From Hyphomicrobiales bacterium (GTDB lineage Bacteria; Pseudomonadota; Alphaproteobacteria; Rhizobiales; Rhizobiaceae), in NCBI GenBank assembly GCA_900471485.1, contig UCEU01000001.1, positions 372,001-436,000 of the forward strand: a stretch of 64,000 bases of DNA. Direction: 5' to 3'. Below are positions 45,992 through 54,871 of the stretch, in pieces. Every line of letters starts with the position of its first letter. The stretch's first letter is position 1. Under the pieces are notes generated by a model that was given only the letters and a program-made list of their open reading frames with translations, made no database searches and was not told the DNA's origin. The translations under genes were made by a program, and so were the position numbers.

Positions 45992-47089
45992 TTATCCCGC
46001 GGAAGCAACGAACGCGTGCGAAACCGCCTCAGTTGACGTCGACATGCCGAGAGAGTTGCTGATCAGGAGCGTATTCAATGTACGGTTGCCGCTGGCTATT
46101 GGGTTCATGTCTAGCGCATCAGGATGCAGCATTCCCTGCCAGCCTAGCGCCCGCACCTCCTTCGGCGAGAGCCCGAACTCGCGTTTGAACATGCGGCTGT
46201 AAGTCGATGGATCGGTGAAGCCCATGTTTTCCGCGATCTGCGCGATCGACTGCACGTTGGCATTGTCGGCGAGCGCGCGCCGCGTCTCGAGCAGCCGTTT
46301 TCGCCGGATATAGTTGGAGATTCCGCCGGCGGGCTCGAAAATCCGGTAGAGCCGCGAACGCGAAACGCCGACACTCTTGCAAAGATACTCCGGGCTCAGG
46401 CCCGGGTCGGCAAGCTTGGCCTCAATCGCCCTGATGGCGCGGGTCGTTATCACGGCATCGATCGGGACCTGCGCTTGCGCCAGCTTGTCGTGAGAGGGCG
46501 AGAGCACCGCTGCTAGCATATGTATGGTCGCTTCAGCGACCCTGCTCACGTTGCTTCGGCGCAGATGGGCAAGATTGTGATGGAGCAGGCTCAAATAGTC
46601 GGCGAGGAATTCGGCGTCGTCGTCCGCGATTTCCGGGTGGAGGGAGGCGTCAATGCTATTGTACGGGAGAAACAGCGCGATCAATCGCCCTTCGCTTTCG
46701 CAGGTATGAGGCGCCGTGAGGTTCGTTACGCCAAGCCTTCGCCTGGAGGCGCTATCGGCGGAGCCCGATCTACGGCTGTCCTTGACGCTGACGACCCAAT
46801 TGTCGACGGCCGGTTTTTTCTTGTGTTCCCAGCGCAGGAGATGATCGGGAGATGCATCGATGACGGCGAAGGCGATATCGCCGAGTTGCCAGATTTTCTC
46901 GGTCGCGCCAAAGGTGATCTCGTCGCCGCCCTTCAGGCCGACATCGATGATGGATGAGTGCCAGTTCCGAAAGATCTCGAAGCGCTCGGGCGCACGAGCG
47001 CCGGCCGTGTCGCATTCGATTGCGCATCTGAGTGGTTCGTCCGCGAAAGACGCGGCTGATGTCGACCTCAATTCTACCCGCGCATTCAT
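45992..47089 (-). CDS. AraC-family transcriptional regulator, paralog
   Basis: A 365-residue protein from ATG 47089, which has GGAGC upstream; the frame is open to 47221 without homology. The N-terminal domain resembles that of the neighbour (FEIFRNWHSSIIDV; EKIWQLGDIAFAVID). The C-terminal double helix-turn-helix is SPEYLCKSVGVSRSRLYRIF and IAENMGFTDPSTYSRMFKRE. About 60 residues follow the DNA-binding domain, an unusual extension. No obvious structural gene is adjacent apart from the RND cluster downstream. The effector is unknown. Confidence 0.86.
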   Translation of the reverse strand: MNARVELRSTSAASFADEPLRCAIECDTAGARAPERFEIFRNWHSSIIDVGLKGGDEITFGATEKIWQLGDIAFAVIDASPDHLLRWEHKKKPAVDNWVVSVKDSRRSGSADSASRRRLGVTNLTAPHTCESEGRLIALFLPYNSIDASLHPEIADDDAEFLADYLSLLHHNLAHLRRSNVSRVAEATIHMLAAVLSPSHDKLAQAQVPIDAVITTRAIRAIEAKLADPGLSPEYLCKSVGVSRSRLYRIFEPAGGISNYIRRKRLLETRRALADNANVQSIAQIAENMGFTDPSTYSRMFKREFGLSPKEVRALGWQGMLHPDALDMNPIASGNRTLNTLLISNSLGMSTSTEAVSHAFVASAG

Positions 47090-47335
47090 GATATCGCTCC
47101 TTGAACACAAGACTAAGCAAGCATGAAGTGACCAGTATCGACGCACACGCTGGTGCACCCGGAGGGAAGCTGATTTGCACCAAGTCGGCAATGTTGACTG
47201 CGTGCAGAAGGTAAATCGCAAGCGAGGATCACTAATACAATTCTTGATATGTAAAAGAAAGACGCAAAGCGGGCTTCGTTCCCGGCTGGCGTGTTTCCGG
47301 TGGTGGGCGGAAGCTCAACGACAACCTCGCGAATG

Positions 47336-48778
47336 TCAGAGCGTGTTCTTGTGCAGGCGTCCGTCCTTCATGATCGCCAGGAAGCTCTTATGTGGATCCT
47401 CCACCAAGGCTAGGTTCTCGATCGGATTTCCGTCCACGACGACAAGGTCGGCAAGAGCGCCTTTCTCGATCACGCCGAGCTTGCCGGGATAGGGGTTGCG
47501 CATGTTGGAGAGCTCGAGCAGCTGTGCGTTGCCCGAGGTTGCCATCTGCAGCACCTCGGCGCTCTTGTACCAGTTGCTCAGGTGGGTCAGCATGATGTTC
47601 TGTCTCGGTCCGAGTTCTGGAGAGAAAAGAACGTCCGATCCCCAGGCGGTCTTGATGCCGTGCTTGCGCGCATATTGGTAGAGCATCGGCGTTCCCAGAA
47701 AGATCTGCTTGGCGCGTTCGACGCCGGGTCCGCTTTGAGAGGCGGCGTCCGCCATCGTCAGGAAGGGCTGGGTGCTGACCCAGACACCCTTTTCGGCGAT
47801 CATGATCGCCGTCTCTTCATCGATCAGATGGGCGTGCTCGATGCAGGTCACGCCCGCGCGCAGGGCGCGTTGAACGGCGCGGGTGGTGTAGGCGTGGAGG
47901 GCGACATAGGTGTTCCAGTCCGCTGCAACGCCGGCCGCGGCACGCAGTTCCTCCTCGCTGAAGGTGATCATGTCGAGCGGGCTGCGCGGCGATGAAACAC
48001 CGCCGCTGCCGACGATCTTCACCTGTGATGCGCCCTGCAGAAGCTGCTCGCGTACCCGAAGCTGCAATTCGGCTACACCGTCGACGATCGCAGCGCCTCC
48101 AAAGAGTTCGCCGCTGCTTAGCTTGTTTCCGTCCCTCGGAATCTCGGTGGGAAGGCGCAGGTCGCCATGCCCGCCGGAGGTCGTGATCATCGCGCCGGAC
48201 GGATAGATTCGCGGCCCGGGAATAAGGCCGACGTCGATCGCCTGCTTGAAGGAAAAGACGGGGCCGCCGAGATCGCGCACCGTCGTGAAGCCGCGCATCA
48301 GCGTGCGCTCTGCTTCGGCGGTCGATGCCGCAAAGACGATACCGGGATCTCCGCCGAGGAGCTGATTCAGCGGTACCGCCGCGAAAATCGTGTGCCAGTG
48401 CGCATCGATCAGGCCGGGCATGATGACGCCGTTGCGGCAGTCGAGAACGGTCGCGCCCTCCGGCGGCGGCGCATGGGTGCGATCGACATCGGCGACCTGA
48501 TTGTCGCTGATCAGAACCTGGACGTTGTCGACGACCGTGCCGGCCTTGCTGTCGAATAGCCGGGCATTGCTCAATAAGGTTGTGGCCGGCTTGGCCGGCG
48601 TTTGCGCGAAGCCCCGCGCAGGCAACGCGCCAACGAGGGCGGTCGCCGCCAGGCCCGACAGGAGGTCGCGCCGCGAGAAGGCTTCCAGCCGACGCGAGGC
48701 CCTCTGCAGGTCCGGATGCGAGCAGCCGCAGCCGGCGTCGTGAATAAGGTGGCGATACTTGTCTCCCATCCGCAGCAT
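47336..48778 (-). CDS. Tat-exported metal-dependent amidohydrolase
   Basis: A 480-residue amidohydrolase-superfamily protein of the imidazolonepropionase/prolidase-like type. ATG 48778 follows GGGAGGAAAAGCC. A twin-arginine signal (SRRDLLSGLAATALVGALPA, about residues 35-60) predicts export of the folded metalloenzyme to the periplasm. Metal-site residues: HxH in GLIDAHWHTIF, Lys in SQVKIVGSGGV, His in VALHAYTTRAV and CIEHAHLID, and Asp in AWGSDVLFSP. A Cys/His cluster (HDAGCGCSHPD) precedes the signal. Relatives hydrolyse dipeptides, mycotoxins or organophosphates; the substrate is unknown. It lies 108 bp upstream of the end of an SLC13 permease gene. Confidence 0.87.
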   Translation of the reverse strand: MLRMGDKYRHLIHDAGCGCSHPDLQRASRRLEAFSRRDLLSGLAATALVGALPARGFAQTPAKPATTLLSNARLFDSKAGTVVDNVQVLISDNQVADVDRTHAPPPEGATVLDCRNGVIMPGLIDAHWHTIFAAVPLNQLLGGDPGIVFAASTAEAERTLMRGFTTVRDLGGPVFSFKQAIDVGLIPGPRIYPSGAMITTSGGHGDLRLPTEIPRDGNKLSSGELFGGAAIVDGVAELQLRVREQLLQGASQVKIVGSGGVSSPRSPLDMITFSEEELRAAAGVAADWNTYVALHAYTTRAVQRALRAGVTCIEHAHLIDEETAIMIAEKGVWVSTQPFLTMADAASQSGPGVERAKQIFLGTPMLYQYARKHGIKTAWGSDVLFSPELGPRQNIMLTHLSNWYKSAEVLQMATSGNAQLLELSNMRNPYPGKLGVIEKGALADLVVVDGNPIENLALVEDPHKSFLAIMKDGRLHKNTL

Positions 48779-48886
48779 GGCTTTTCCTCCCTTGTTTACT
48801 TGTGTTCTGCCGACGCAACTCGGCCGCGAAATGACCTGCGATAGCGCCTTTGAGGGCACCGAAAACACGACCGCGCTGCCCCCGGC

Positions 48887-50722
48887 CTAGAACGGCCAGA
48901 TGAGCGGCACGACAAAGACTGAGACGACGAAGAACCAGGCCAGGAGTGCCAGGCCCAGTCTCCAATAGTCGCCGAAACGGTAACCGCCGGGCCCCATGAC
49001 CAAGGCGTTCGCCGGCGCCGCTATCGGCGTCAGGAACGCTGCGGCCGCCGCGACGGCGGTGCTCATCAGCACCGGACGCGGGGAAATGCCCATACCCGTG
49101 GCTGCGGCCACCCCGATCGGGATCGCGATCAATGCCGTCGCCATATTGCTGATGAACTGTCCAAGCACCGCAGTCATCAGAAACAGACCCGCCAGAAGCA
49201 TCGTCGGGCTGTGCTGCCCTACGATCGAGAGCAGGTGATCGGCGGCCAGCTGTGCGGCGCCGGTTTCCGTCATCGCGATGCCAAGCGGCTTCATCGCCGC
49301 GATGAGGACGACGGTCGTCCAGCCGACCGCATTATAGGCCTGCTCCGCGGTCAGGATTCCCGAGAGAACGATTGCTCCGGCGGCAAGCAATCCCGCCACC
49401 GCCGGTGGCACGAGGCCGGTCGCGAGAAGAAGGATCATCGCAGCCGAGATCACGCCGGTGCGCCGTGCTTCGCTGCCCATTGGAACGGCTTGCCGGCGAA
49501 CGAGGTCCGGCGATCCGACGGTCAGCACATCCGGGTCACTGAGACGGGTGTCGAGCGCTTTCCACGTTCCCTGCAGCAGCATCATATCGCCGGCGCCGAG
49601 CACGACCGCGCCCGTCTGCCCCCGCGGTGCGATCTCATCGATTGGCGTCCCGGCCTTCTGGACTGCGAGCACGATCAGGTCACCGCTCTCGGTCACCATG
49701 CCCGGAAAGACGCTTTGCCCGATCAGGCCCGATCGCGGCGGGATCGCCACCTCTGCCAATCCCGATTTGTGAGTGAAGAGGATATCGTCCGCGCCTCCCG
49801 TCTGCTCGCGGAAAGACAAGTGCGTATCGGCTGCGAATTTCGCGATAACATCAGCGTCGCCGCGCAGAAGAAGATGATCGCCTTCCGCGATGTGCGGCCG
49901 GCCGATCGGCCGGGCCGTGTCGCCCTCGTGCACAGCCACCAGCTGCATGTCCTGGTGGCGTGCGGCCTCGATCGTTGATGGCGCCTTTCCGACATAGTGC
50001 GACGAGCTGCGAATGCGTAGGCGGTGGATGTCGTTGCCAAGTCCATATTGTTCGACCAGCGTTCGGGCATGCCTGCTGAAATCCGCCGGGATGGCTGCTC
50101 CATTTCGTTGCGGCAGCAACCGCTGACCGAACAGGACGATGATCGCCATGCTGCCGAGGAGCAGCGGAAGCCCGACCAGCGCGAACTCGAGGAAGCCGAA
50201 GCCCGCAGAACCCGCATCGACGGCGGCGTCGGAAACAAGGACATTCACCGGCGTCCCCGTCAGCGCCAGCATGGAGCCGGCATGCGCCGCGAAGGCAAGC
50301 GGCATGAGAAGTTGCGAGGACTTTCTTCCAAGGCGAACCGCGGTGACGATGACGACGGGCAACAGCGCCGCCACTGCGCCGACCGCCCCGACGAACATTG
50401 TCAGGATCGCCGCGAGGCTCATCATCAGCACGACAAAGCGGGTGCGGCTTTCCTTGCCGGCGGCCCGGATGAGGTGCTTCCCGATCCAGGCGGTCACCCC
50501 CGTGATTTCGAGAGCCGAGCTGACGACGAAGAGCGTCGCGATGAAGATGACGACAGGATCGCCGAAGCCCGCTAGCGCCTGATCGAGACTTAGGATGCCC
50601 GACGCCCATAGAGACAGGCACACCAGCATCGCGACAACCGCGACCGGCAGCTTGTTCCATGCGAAAAGAACGATCGCTGCAGCAACGATGATCGCAACGA
50701 CGGCTACCGGACTCAAATCCAC
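48887..50722 (-). CDS. SLC13-type (DASS/ArsB-like) permease with two RCK_C domains
   Basis: A 611-residue transporter starting with GTG 50722 after AAAGGGATA. The first membrane half (to about 185) contains LFAWNKLPVAVVAMLVCLSL and MLALTGTPVNVLVSDAA, the ion-binding hairpin. Residues about 215-390 hold two TrkA_C/RCK_C modules (LRIRSSSHYVGK; AEVAIPPRSGLIGQSVFPGM). The second membrane half includes FLTPIAAPANALVMGPGGYR. Family members import sulfate, dicarboxylates or other anions with sodium. A related gene lies at 52956-54770 in opposite orientation, about half identical by eye. Confidence 0.88.
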   Translation of the reverse strand: MDLSPVAVVAIIVAAAIVLFAWNKLPVAVVAMLVCLSLWASGILSLDQALAGFGDPVVIFIATLFVVSSALEITGVTAWIGKHLIRAAGKESRTRFVVLMMSLAAILTMFVGAVGAVAALLPVVIVTAVRLGRKSSQLLMPLAFAAHAGSMLALTGTPVNVLVSDAAVDAGSAGFGFLEFALVGLPLLLGSMAIIVLFGQRLLPQRNGAAIPADFSRHARTLVEQYGLGNDIHRLRIRSSSHYVGKAPSTIEAARHQDMQLVAVHEGDTARPIGRPHIAEGDHLLLRGDADVIAKFAADTHLSFREQTGGADDILFTHKSGLAEVAIPPRSGLIGQSVFPGMVTESGDLIVLAVQKAGTPIDEIAPRGQTGAVVLGAGDMMLLQGTWKALDTRLSDPDVLTVGSPDLVRRQAVPMGSEARRTGVISAAMILLLATGLVPPAVAGLLAAGAIVLSGILTAEQAYNAVGWTTVVLIAAMKPLGIAMTETGAAQLAADHLLSIVGQHSPTMLLAGLFLMTAVLGQFISNMATALIAIPIGVAAATGMGISPRPVLMSTAVAAAAAFLTPIAAPANALVMGPGGYRFGDYWRLGLALLAWFFVVSVFVVPLIWPF

Positions 50723-51025
50723 TATCCCTTTGAGAAAACCGAGAATTCGGATGGCTTGAAATGTTCGGATGGCCGGCCGGGCACCTCAAGACGACGATCA
50801 GGATGAGCCGGGCACTGCGATATGTCATGAGCCTGGTGTCCCGAAGCTACGCCGTGCGTCCCGGAGTGTTCGCAGCCCGATCGATTTCTCGACTGGAGCT
50901 ATTGACCCTGTGCGAAGTCTCCAAGCAGGTGAAACAGGTGGGGTCACGGAGCGCTTCTTGGCTATGATAACCGTGCTTGTCGGTGAAAGGGCTTCGTTTC
51001 GCCGCCCTGGCTTGCCGAGGTAAAG

Positions 51026-52159
51026 ATGCGCTGGCGGCGGCCGTTCATCGTTTCCTGTTTTCTTGCTGGCTTGGCGGCATGCGCCGGCCCGCAGGCCGGG
51101 CTTTTGAACGTAGCCGATCCAGCAAAGGGCGCCGATCAGATCACGCTCATTGCGGCGACGACGCGGGCGCCTGTCGAAGATCCCGCTGTGCTGTACGGCG
51201 GAGACCGAGGCACGTCCGTGTCCTACACCCGGATCGGGATTTCCGTTCCCCGTAATCGCAAGGCGGGGACGCTCGAGCTTCCGCGCCGCTCTCCCGGCGA
51301 TCCCGAACGGACTTTCGCCGCGACATCGGTAACCCCAATCGATCGCGGAGATGTCGCCGCCGCGTTTCGAGCTCCCGGCGCCCACAAGCGGCGCGCGTTC
51401 GTCTTCGTGCATGGCTACAGCACGACCTTCGATCGCGCGGTCTTCCGCTTTGCGCAGCTCGTGCACGATTCCGATGCCGATGCCGTTCCCATCCTCTTCT
51501 CATGGCCGTCGCGGGGGCGTTTTCTCGATTACAAGCGCGACCTCGATAACGCCTCCTACTCACGATCGGATCTGGCGAACCTGCTCGAGGCGGCGGTCGA
51601 CAGTCAGTCGATCAACGAGGTCGTTGTACTCGCCCACTCCATGGGCACCTGGCTCGCGGTCGAGGCGATCAGGCAGGTTGCTCTCCAGCGAGGTTCCGTG
51701 CCGAGCAAGGTCTCCAGCCTCATTCTCGCGTCTCCGGACCTCGATGTCGGCGTCTTTCGACGGCAGGTGCAGGATATGGGGCCGAAGCGGCCCAAGATAA
51801 CGATTTTCGTCGCGCGCAATGATCTGGCGCTCAGGCTATCACGGTTCATCTCGCGCGGAGATGCGCGCCTCGGCGGCATTGACCCTTCGCAGGAAGAATA
51901 CCGACGGACGCTATCGGATCTGCAGGGCGTGACAGTGCTGGATTTGAGTGCGCTGAGTTCGGGCGATCGGGTCAATCATGCGCTGTTCGCCACCAGCCCC
52001 GAGGCCGTCCGCTTGATCGGCGATCGGCTGGTGCAGGGACAGCAAATCTCCGACGCGGACCTTGTGAGGCCCACAACGGCGGTCGATGCAATCGGCGCGG
52101 TCGCGACCTTCGCCGTTGCCGCTCCCATTCTGATTTTCGACATGGCGACCATCCAATAG
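51026..52159 (+). CDS. Lipoprotein alpha/beta hydrolase (DUF900 family)
   Basis: A 377-residue protein. It begins with a lipoprotein signal (IVSCFLAGLAACAG, lipobox Cys at residue 20). The DUF900-type hydrolase core has the oxyanion region FVFVHGYSTTFDRAVFR and the nucleophile elbow LAHSMGTWLAVEA (Ser in HSMG), with a later Asp-His pair (FVARNDLAL; GDRVNHALF). The C-terminus carries a hydrophobic segment. GAGGTAAAG precedes ATG 51026. It is divergent from the SLC13 permease gene. A role in envelope lipid or ester hydrolysis is inferred from family. Confidence 0.83.
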   Translation: MRWRRPFIVSCFLAGLAACAGPQAGLLNVADPAKGADQITLIAATTRAPVEDPAVLYGGDRGTSVSYTRIGISVPRNRKAGTLELPRRSPGDPERTFAATSVTPIDRGDVAAAFRAPGAHKRRAFVFVHGYSTTFDRAVFRFAQLVHDSDADAVPILFSWPSRGRFLDYKRDLDNASYSRSDLANLLEAAVDSQSINEVVVLAHSMGTWLAVEAIRQVALQRGSVPSKVSSLILASPDLDVGVFRRQVQDMGPKRPKITIFVARNDLALRLSRFISRGDARLGGIDPSQEEYRRTLSDLQGVTVLDLSALSSGDRVNHALFATSPEAVRLIGDRLVQGQQISDADLVRPTTAVDAIGAVATFAVAAPILIFDMATIQ

Positions 52160-52376
52160 CATTGAGAAGGCCAGGCGCTCGTCCGACCCGCACTGAAAAT
52201 GGGACGACGAGCGCAAACTTGGGATTCATCGCGCATCATTATTGCCGCGGCAATTGCTAGCCTAGCCGGGTTGCCGTGCCCGTGCGCCCGAGGGAGGTGA
52301 TTGATTCCTGAAATCAATACCTTGCGGCGCGTGCTCGGTATCCCCAAGGGTCGACTTTACAGCAAAGGAGGCGGAC

Positions 52377-52898
52377 ATGAGCGATCTGATATTCATCGGG
52401 TTCCCGACGGAGGCGAAGGCGGAGGAGGTGCGGCAGAAGGTGCTGTCGCTGCAGCAGGAATACCTTATCGAACTGGAAGACGCGGTTGTCGTCGTGAAGA
52501 ACGAGAAGGCGCAGATCAAACTCAATCAGCTCGTCAATCTCACCGCGCGCGGTGCGGCCTCCGGAGCCCTGTGGGGAACGTTGATCGGCGCCATCTTCCT
52601 GATGCCTTTGGTCGGAACAGCGCTGGGTGCTGCCTCCGGCGCGCTGGCCGGCGAGCTCAGCGACGTCGGGATCAACGATCAGTTCATGAAGAAGGCTGCG
52701 TCGGCGCTGCAGCCGGGCACGGCCGGGCTTTTCCTGCTCGTGCGCAAGATGACGACCGACAAGGTGCTTGCCGATCTCAAGGGTGTCGGCGGCGATCTGC
52801 TTCAGACATCCTTCGACGAGACCAGGGAGACCGCGCTGCGCGAAGCACTGTCCGCCGCCCAGGCCGAAGCGGAGACGGCTCCCGCGGCGACTTCGTAA
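52377..52898 (+). CDS. DUF1269 family protein
   Basis: A 173-residue protein of the DUF1269 family, which resembles proteins with a glycine-zipper-like membrane hairpin. The N-terminal part (SDLIFIGFPTEAKAEEV) is alpha/beta; residues about 58-98 form a Gly/Ala-rich hydrophobic hairpin (GAASGALWGTLIGAIFLMPL, TALGAASGALAGELSDVGI). The C-terminus is charged. AAAGGAGGCGGAC is a strong ribosome binding site. It is 57 bp upstream of the second SLC13-type permease gene, presumably in one transcript. The function of the family is unknown. Confidence 0.83.
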   Translation: MSDLIFIGFPTEAKAEEVRQKVLSLQQEYLIELEDAVVVVKNEKAQIKLNQLVNLTARGAASGALWGTLIGAIFLMPLVGTALGAASGALAGELSDVGINDQFMKKAASALQPGTAGLFLLVRKMTTDKVLADLKGVGGDLLQTSFDETRETALREALSAAQAEAETAPAATS

Positions 52899-52955
52899 CA
52901 CAGCCATGCATGGGACGTTTTATCGATGCCGGCATGATAGGCGGGGAGGTCCTGT

Positions 52956-54770
52956 TTGACCCCGATCCAGACGACGTGTTGCATCATCCTGGCGACGATC
53001 GTTCTTTTTGCGTGGAACAAGCTCCCCGTCATCGCCGTCGCCTTCGCGGCGGCGCTTTCCCTATGGGCTACGGGGCTCGTCACACTGGAGCAGGCGCTGG
53101 CCGGCTTCGGCGACCGCGCTGTCTTGTTCGTCGCCAGCCTCTTCATCATGAGCGCCGCGCTCGAAAGGACGGGTGTTACAGCGTGGTGCGGGCAAGCGCT
53201 GATCTCGCTGGCCGGCCGGAACAACCGCAGCCGGCTTCTCTTCGTTCTCATGCTTGCGGTCGGCTGCCTGACGTCGCTTCTGAGCGGCAGCGGGGCGGTG
53301 GCGGCATTGATGCCTATTGCTGTGTTTGCGGCTGTCAGGCTCAATCAATCACCCGCGCAACTGCTCATGCCGCTGGCTTTCTCCGCCCATGCCGGGGCGA
53401 ACCTGCTGCTGACGGGCGCCCCGAAGAATTTCCTCGTCTGGGAGGCGCTCGAGGATGCCGGGCTGGAGGGCTTCGGCTTTACCGAATTCGCCCTTGTCGG
53501 CGTTCCTCTTCTCGCCGGAACGGTCTGCATCATCCTGCTGCTGGGCAGGCATCTGCTTCCCTGGCAGACCAGCGCGCGGCTGCCGGCAGATTTCAGCGGT
53601 CACGCCCAAACCCTTGTCGAACACTACGGCCTGAAGGACGGGCTCTTCCGGCTTCGTATTCGACAGGAGTCTCCCCTGGTCGGGTTGCCCACGGACAATA
53701 TCGATCTGGGCGATGCGGGCGACATACAAGTCATGGCCGTCCAGGCGTCCGCGTCCGGCTCGCCGGTTCGAGACAGGGCGATGAAGGGCGATGACTATCT
53801 GCTTGTGCGCGGCGCTGCCCAGGCGGTCGCGGAGGTTGCCGGTCGGCTCCATCTGGCCGTTCGCGAGGATGCGTCGGTCGGAAGTGGCAGTGCCGCATTC
53901 AACAGCCGATCAGGGCTCGCCGAAGTGATGATTCCGCCGCGATCCAAGCTGATCGGGCAACCGATGTATCCCGGCCTTGCCACGGAGAGCGGTGATCTCG
54001 TGGTTCTGGCGGTGCATCGCGGCGGCGCGAAAATCGATTATGCCAAACCGCAGCTCAGGGCGGGCGATACGCTTCTTCTCGAAGGAAGCTGGGAAGCGCT
54101 CGATCTGCGTCTCGATGATCCCGATGTTCTCGTGGTCGATTCACCCGATCTCGTCCGCCGCCACGCCGTGCCGATGGGGCCGGGGGCCAAGGTCGCCGTG
54201 GCGACGTTGATCGGGCTCGTGGTCATGCTGGCATCGAACATCGTGCCGCCCGCGGTGGCCGGCATCCTGTGCGCCTGCGTTCTCGTTGCGTCGGGAGCGC
54301 TCACGGTCGAGCAATCCTATCGCGCGGTGCACTGGACGACCGTCATCCTCATCGGCGCGATGATGCCGATTTCGACGGCGATGATACAATCAGGCACCGC
54401 GAAATTCGTGGCGGACGAGCTCGTCTCCGCGATCGGCCCGGCCGGCCCCACCGCTCTCGTTGCCGGTCTCTTCGTGCTTACGGCTGTGCTGGGCCAGGTG
54501 ATGAGCAACACGGCGACGACCATGCTGGTCATCCCGATCGCGATGGCGGCTGCGGCGACGATGCATATTCAGCCGCATCCGGTGCTCATGAGCCTGTGCA
54601 TCGCCGGTTCGGCATCCTTCATGACGCCGATCGCGACGACGACGAACATGATGGTCATGGGCGCTGGCGGCTATCGCTTCGGCGACTACTGGAAACTCGG
54701 TACGCCGCTGATGGCGTGGTTTTTCGTCGTCGCCGTTTTCCTGGTTCCGCAGATTTGGCCTTTCAGTTAG
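52956..54770 (+). CDS. SLC13-type permease with two RCK_C domains, second copy
   Basis: A 604-residue transporter with the same architecture as the protein encoded at 48887-50722. It starts at TTG 52956, with GGGGAGGT six bases upstream. Shared segments include LFAWNKLPVIAVAFAAALSL, SGSGAVAALMPIAVFAAVRL, RCK_C stretches such as AEVMIPPRSKLIGQPMYPGL, and the C-terminal TPIATTTNMMVMGAGGYRFG. Like the paralog it should be a sodium-coupled anion importer regulated through its cytoplasmic domains. It is cotranscribed with the DUF1269 gene. Confidence 0.88.
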   Translation: MTPIQTTCCIILATIVLFAWNKLPVIAVAFAAALSLWATGLVTLEQALAGFGDRAVLFVASLFIMSAALERTGVTAWCGQALISLAGRNNRSRLLFVLMLAVGCLTSLLSGSGAVAALMPIAVFAAVRLNQSPAQLLMPLAFSAHAGANLLLTGAPKNFLVWEALEDAGLEGFGFTEFALVGVPLLAGTVCIILLLGRHLLPWQTSARLPADFSGHAQTLVEHYGLKDGLFRLRIRQESPLVGLPTDNIDLGDAGDIQVMAVQASASGSPVRDRAMKGDDYLLVRGAAQAVAEVAGRLHLAVREDASVGSGSAAFNSRSGLAEVMIPPRSKLIGQPMYPGLATESGDLVVLAVHRGGAKIDYAKPQLRAGDTLLLEGSWEALDLRLDDPDVLVVDSPDLVRRHAVPMGPGAKVAVATLIGLVVMLASNIVPPAVAGILCACVLVASGALTVEQSYRAVHWTTVILIGAMMPISTAMIQSGTAKFVADELVSAIGPAGPTALVAGLFVLTAVLGQVMSNTATTMLVIPIAMAAAATMHIQPHPVLMSLCIAGSASFMTPIATTTNMMVMGAGGYRFGDYWKLGTPLMAWFFVVAVFLVPQIWPFS

Positions 54771-54871
54771 GTGCCGCTGACATCCGAATAATCCATCGTC
54801 GCGCCGTTTAGAGACGCCACGCATGCTTTTGGGACGGGCAACCGATTGTTCGACCAAGGAGATTTGCAAGG

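Noticed and set aside
52301-53794. A 497-codon plus-strand frame spanning the DUF1269 gene and the start of the second SLC13 permease
   Set aside because: Arg/Gly-rich without domains, and it overlaps two genes in another frame that have strong ribosome binding sites and family matches.
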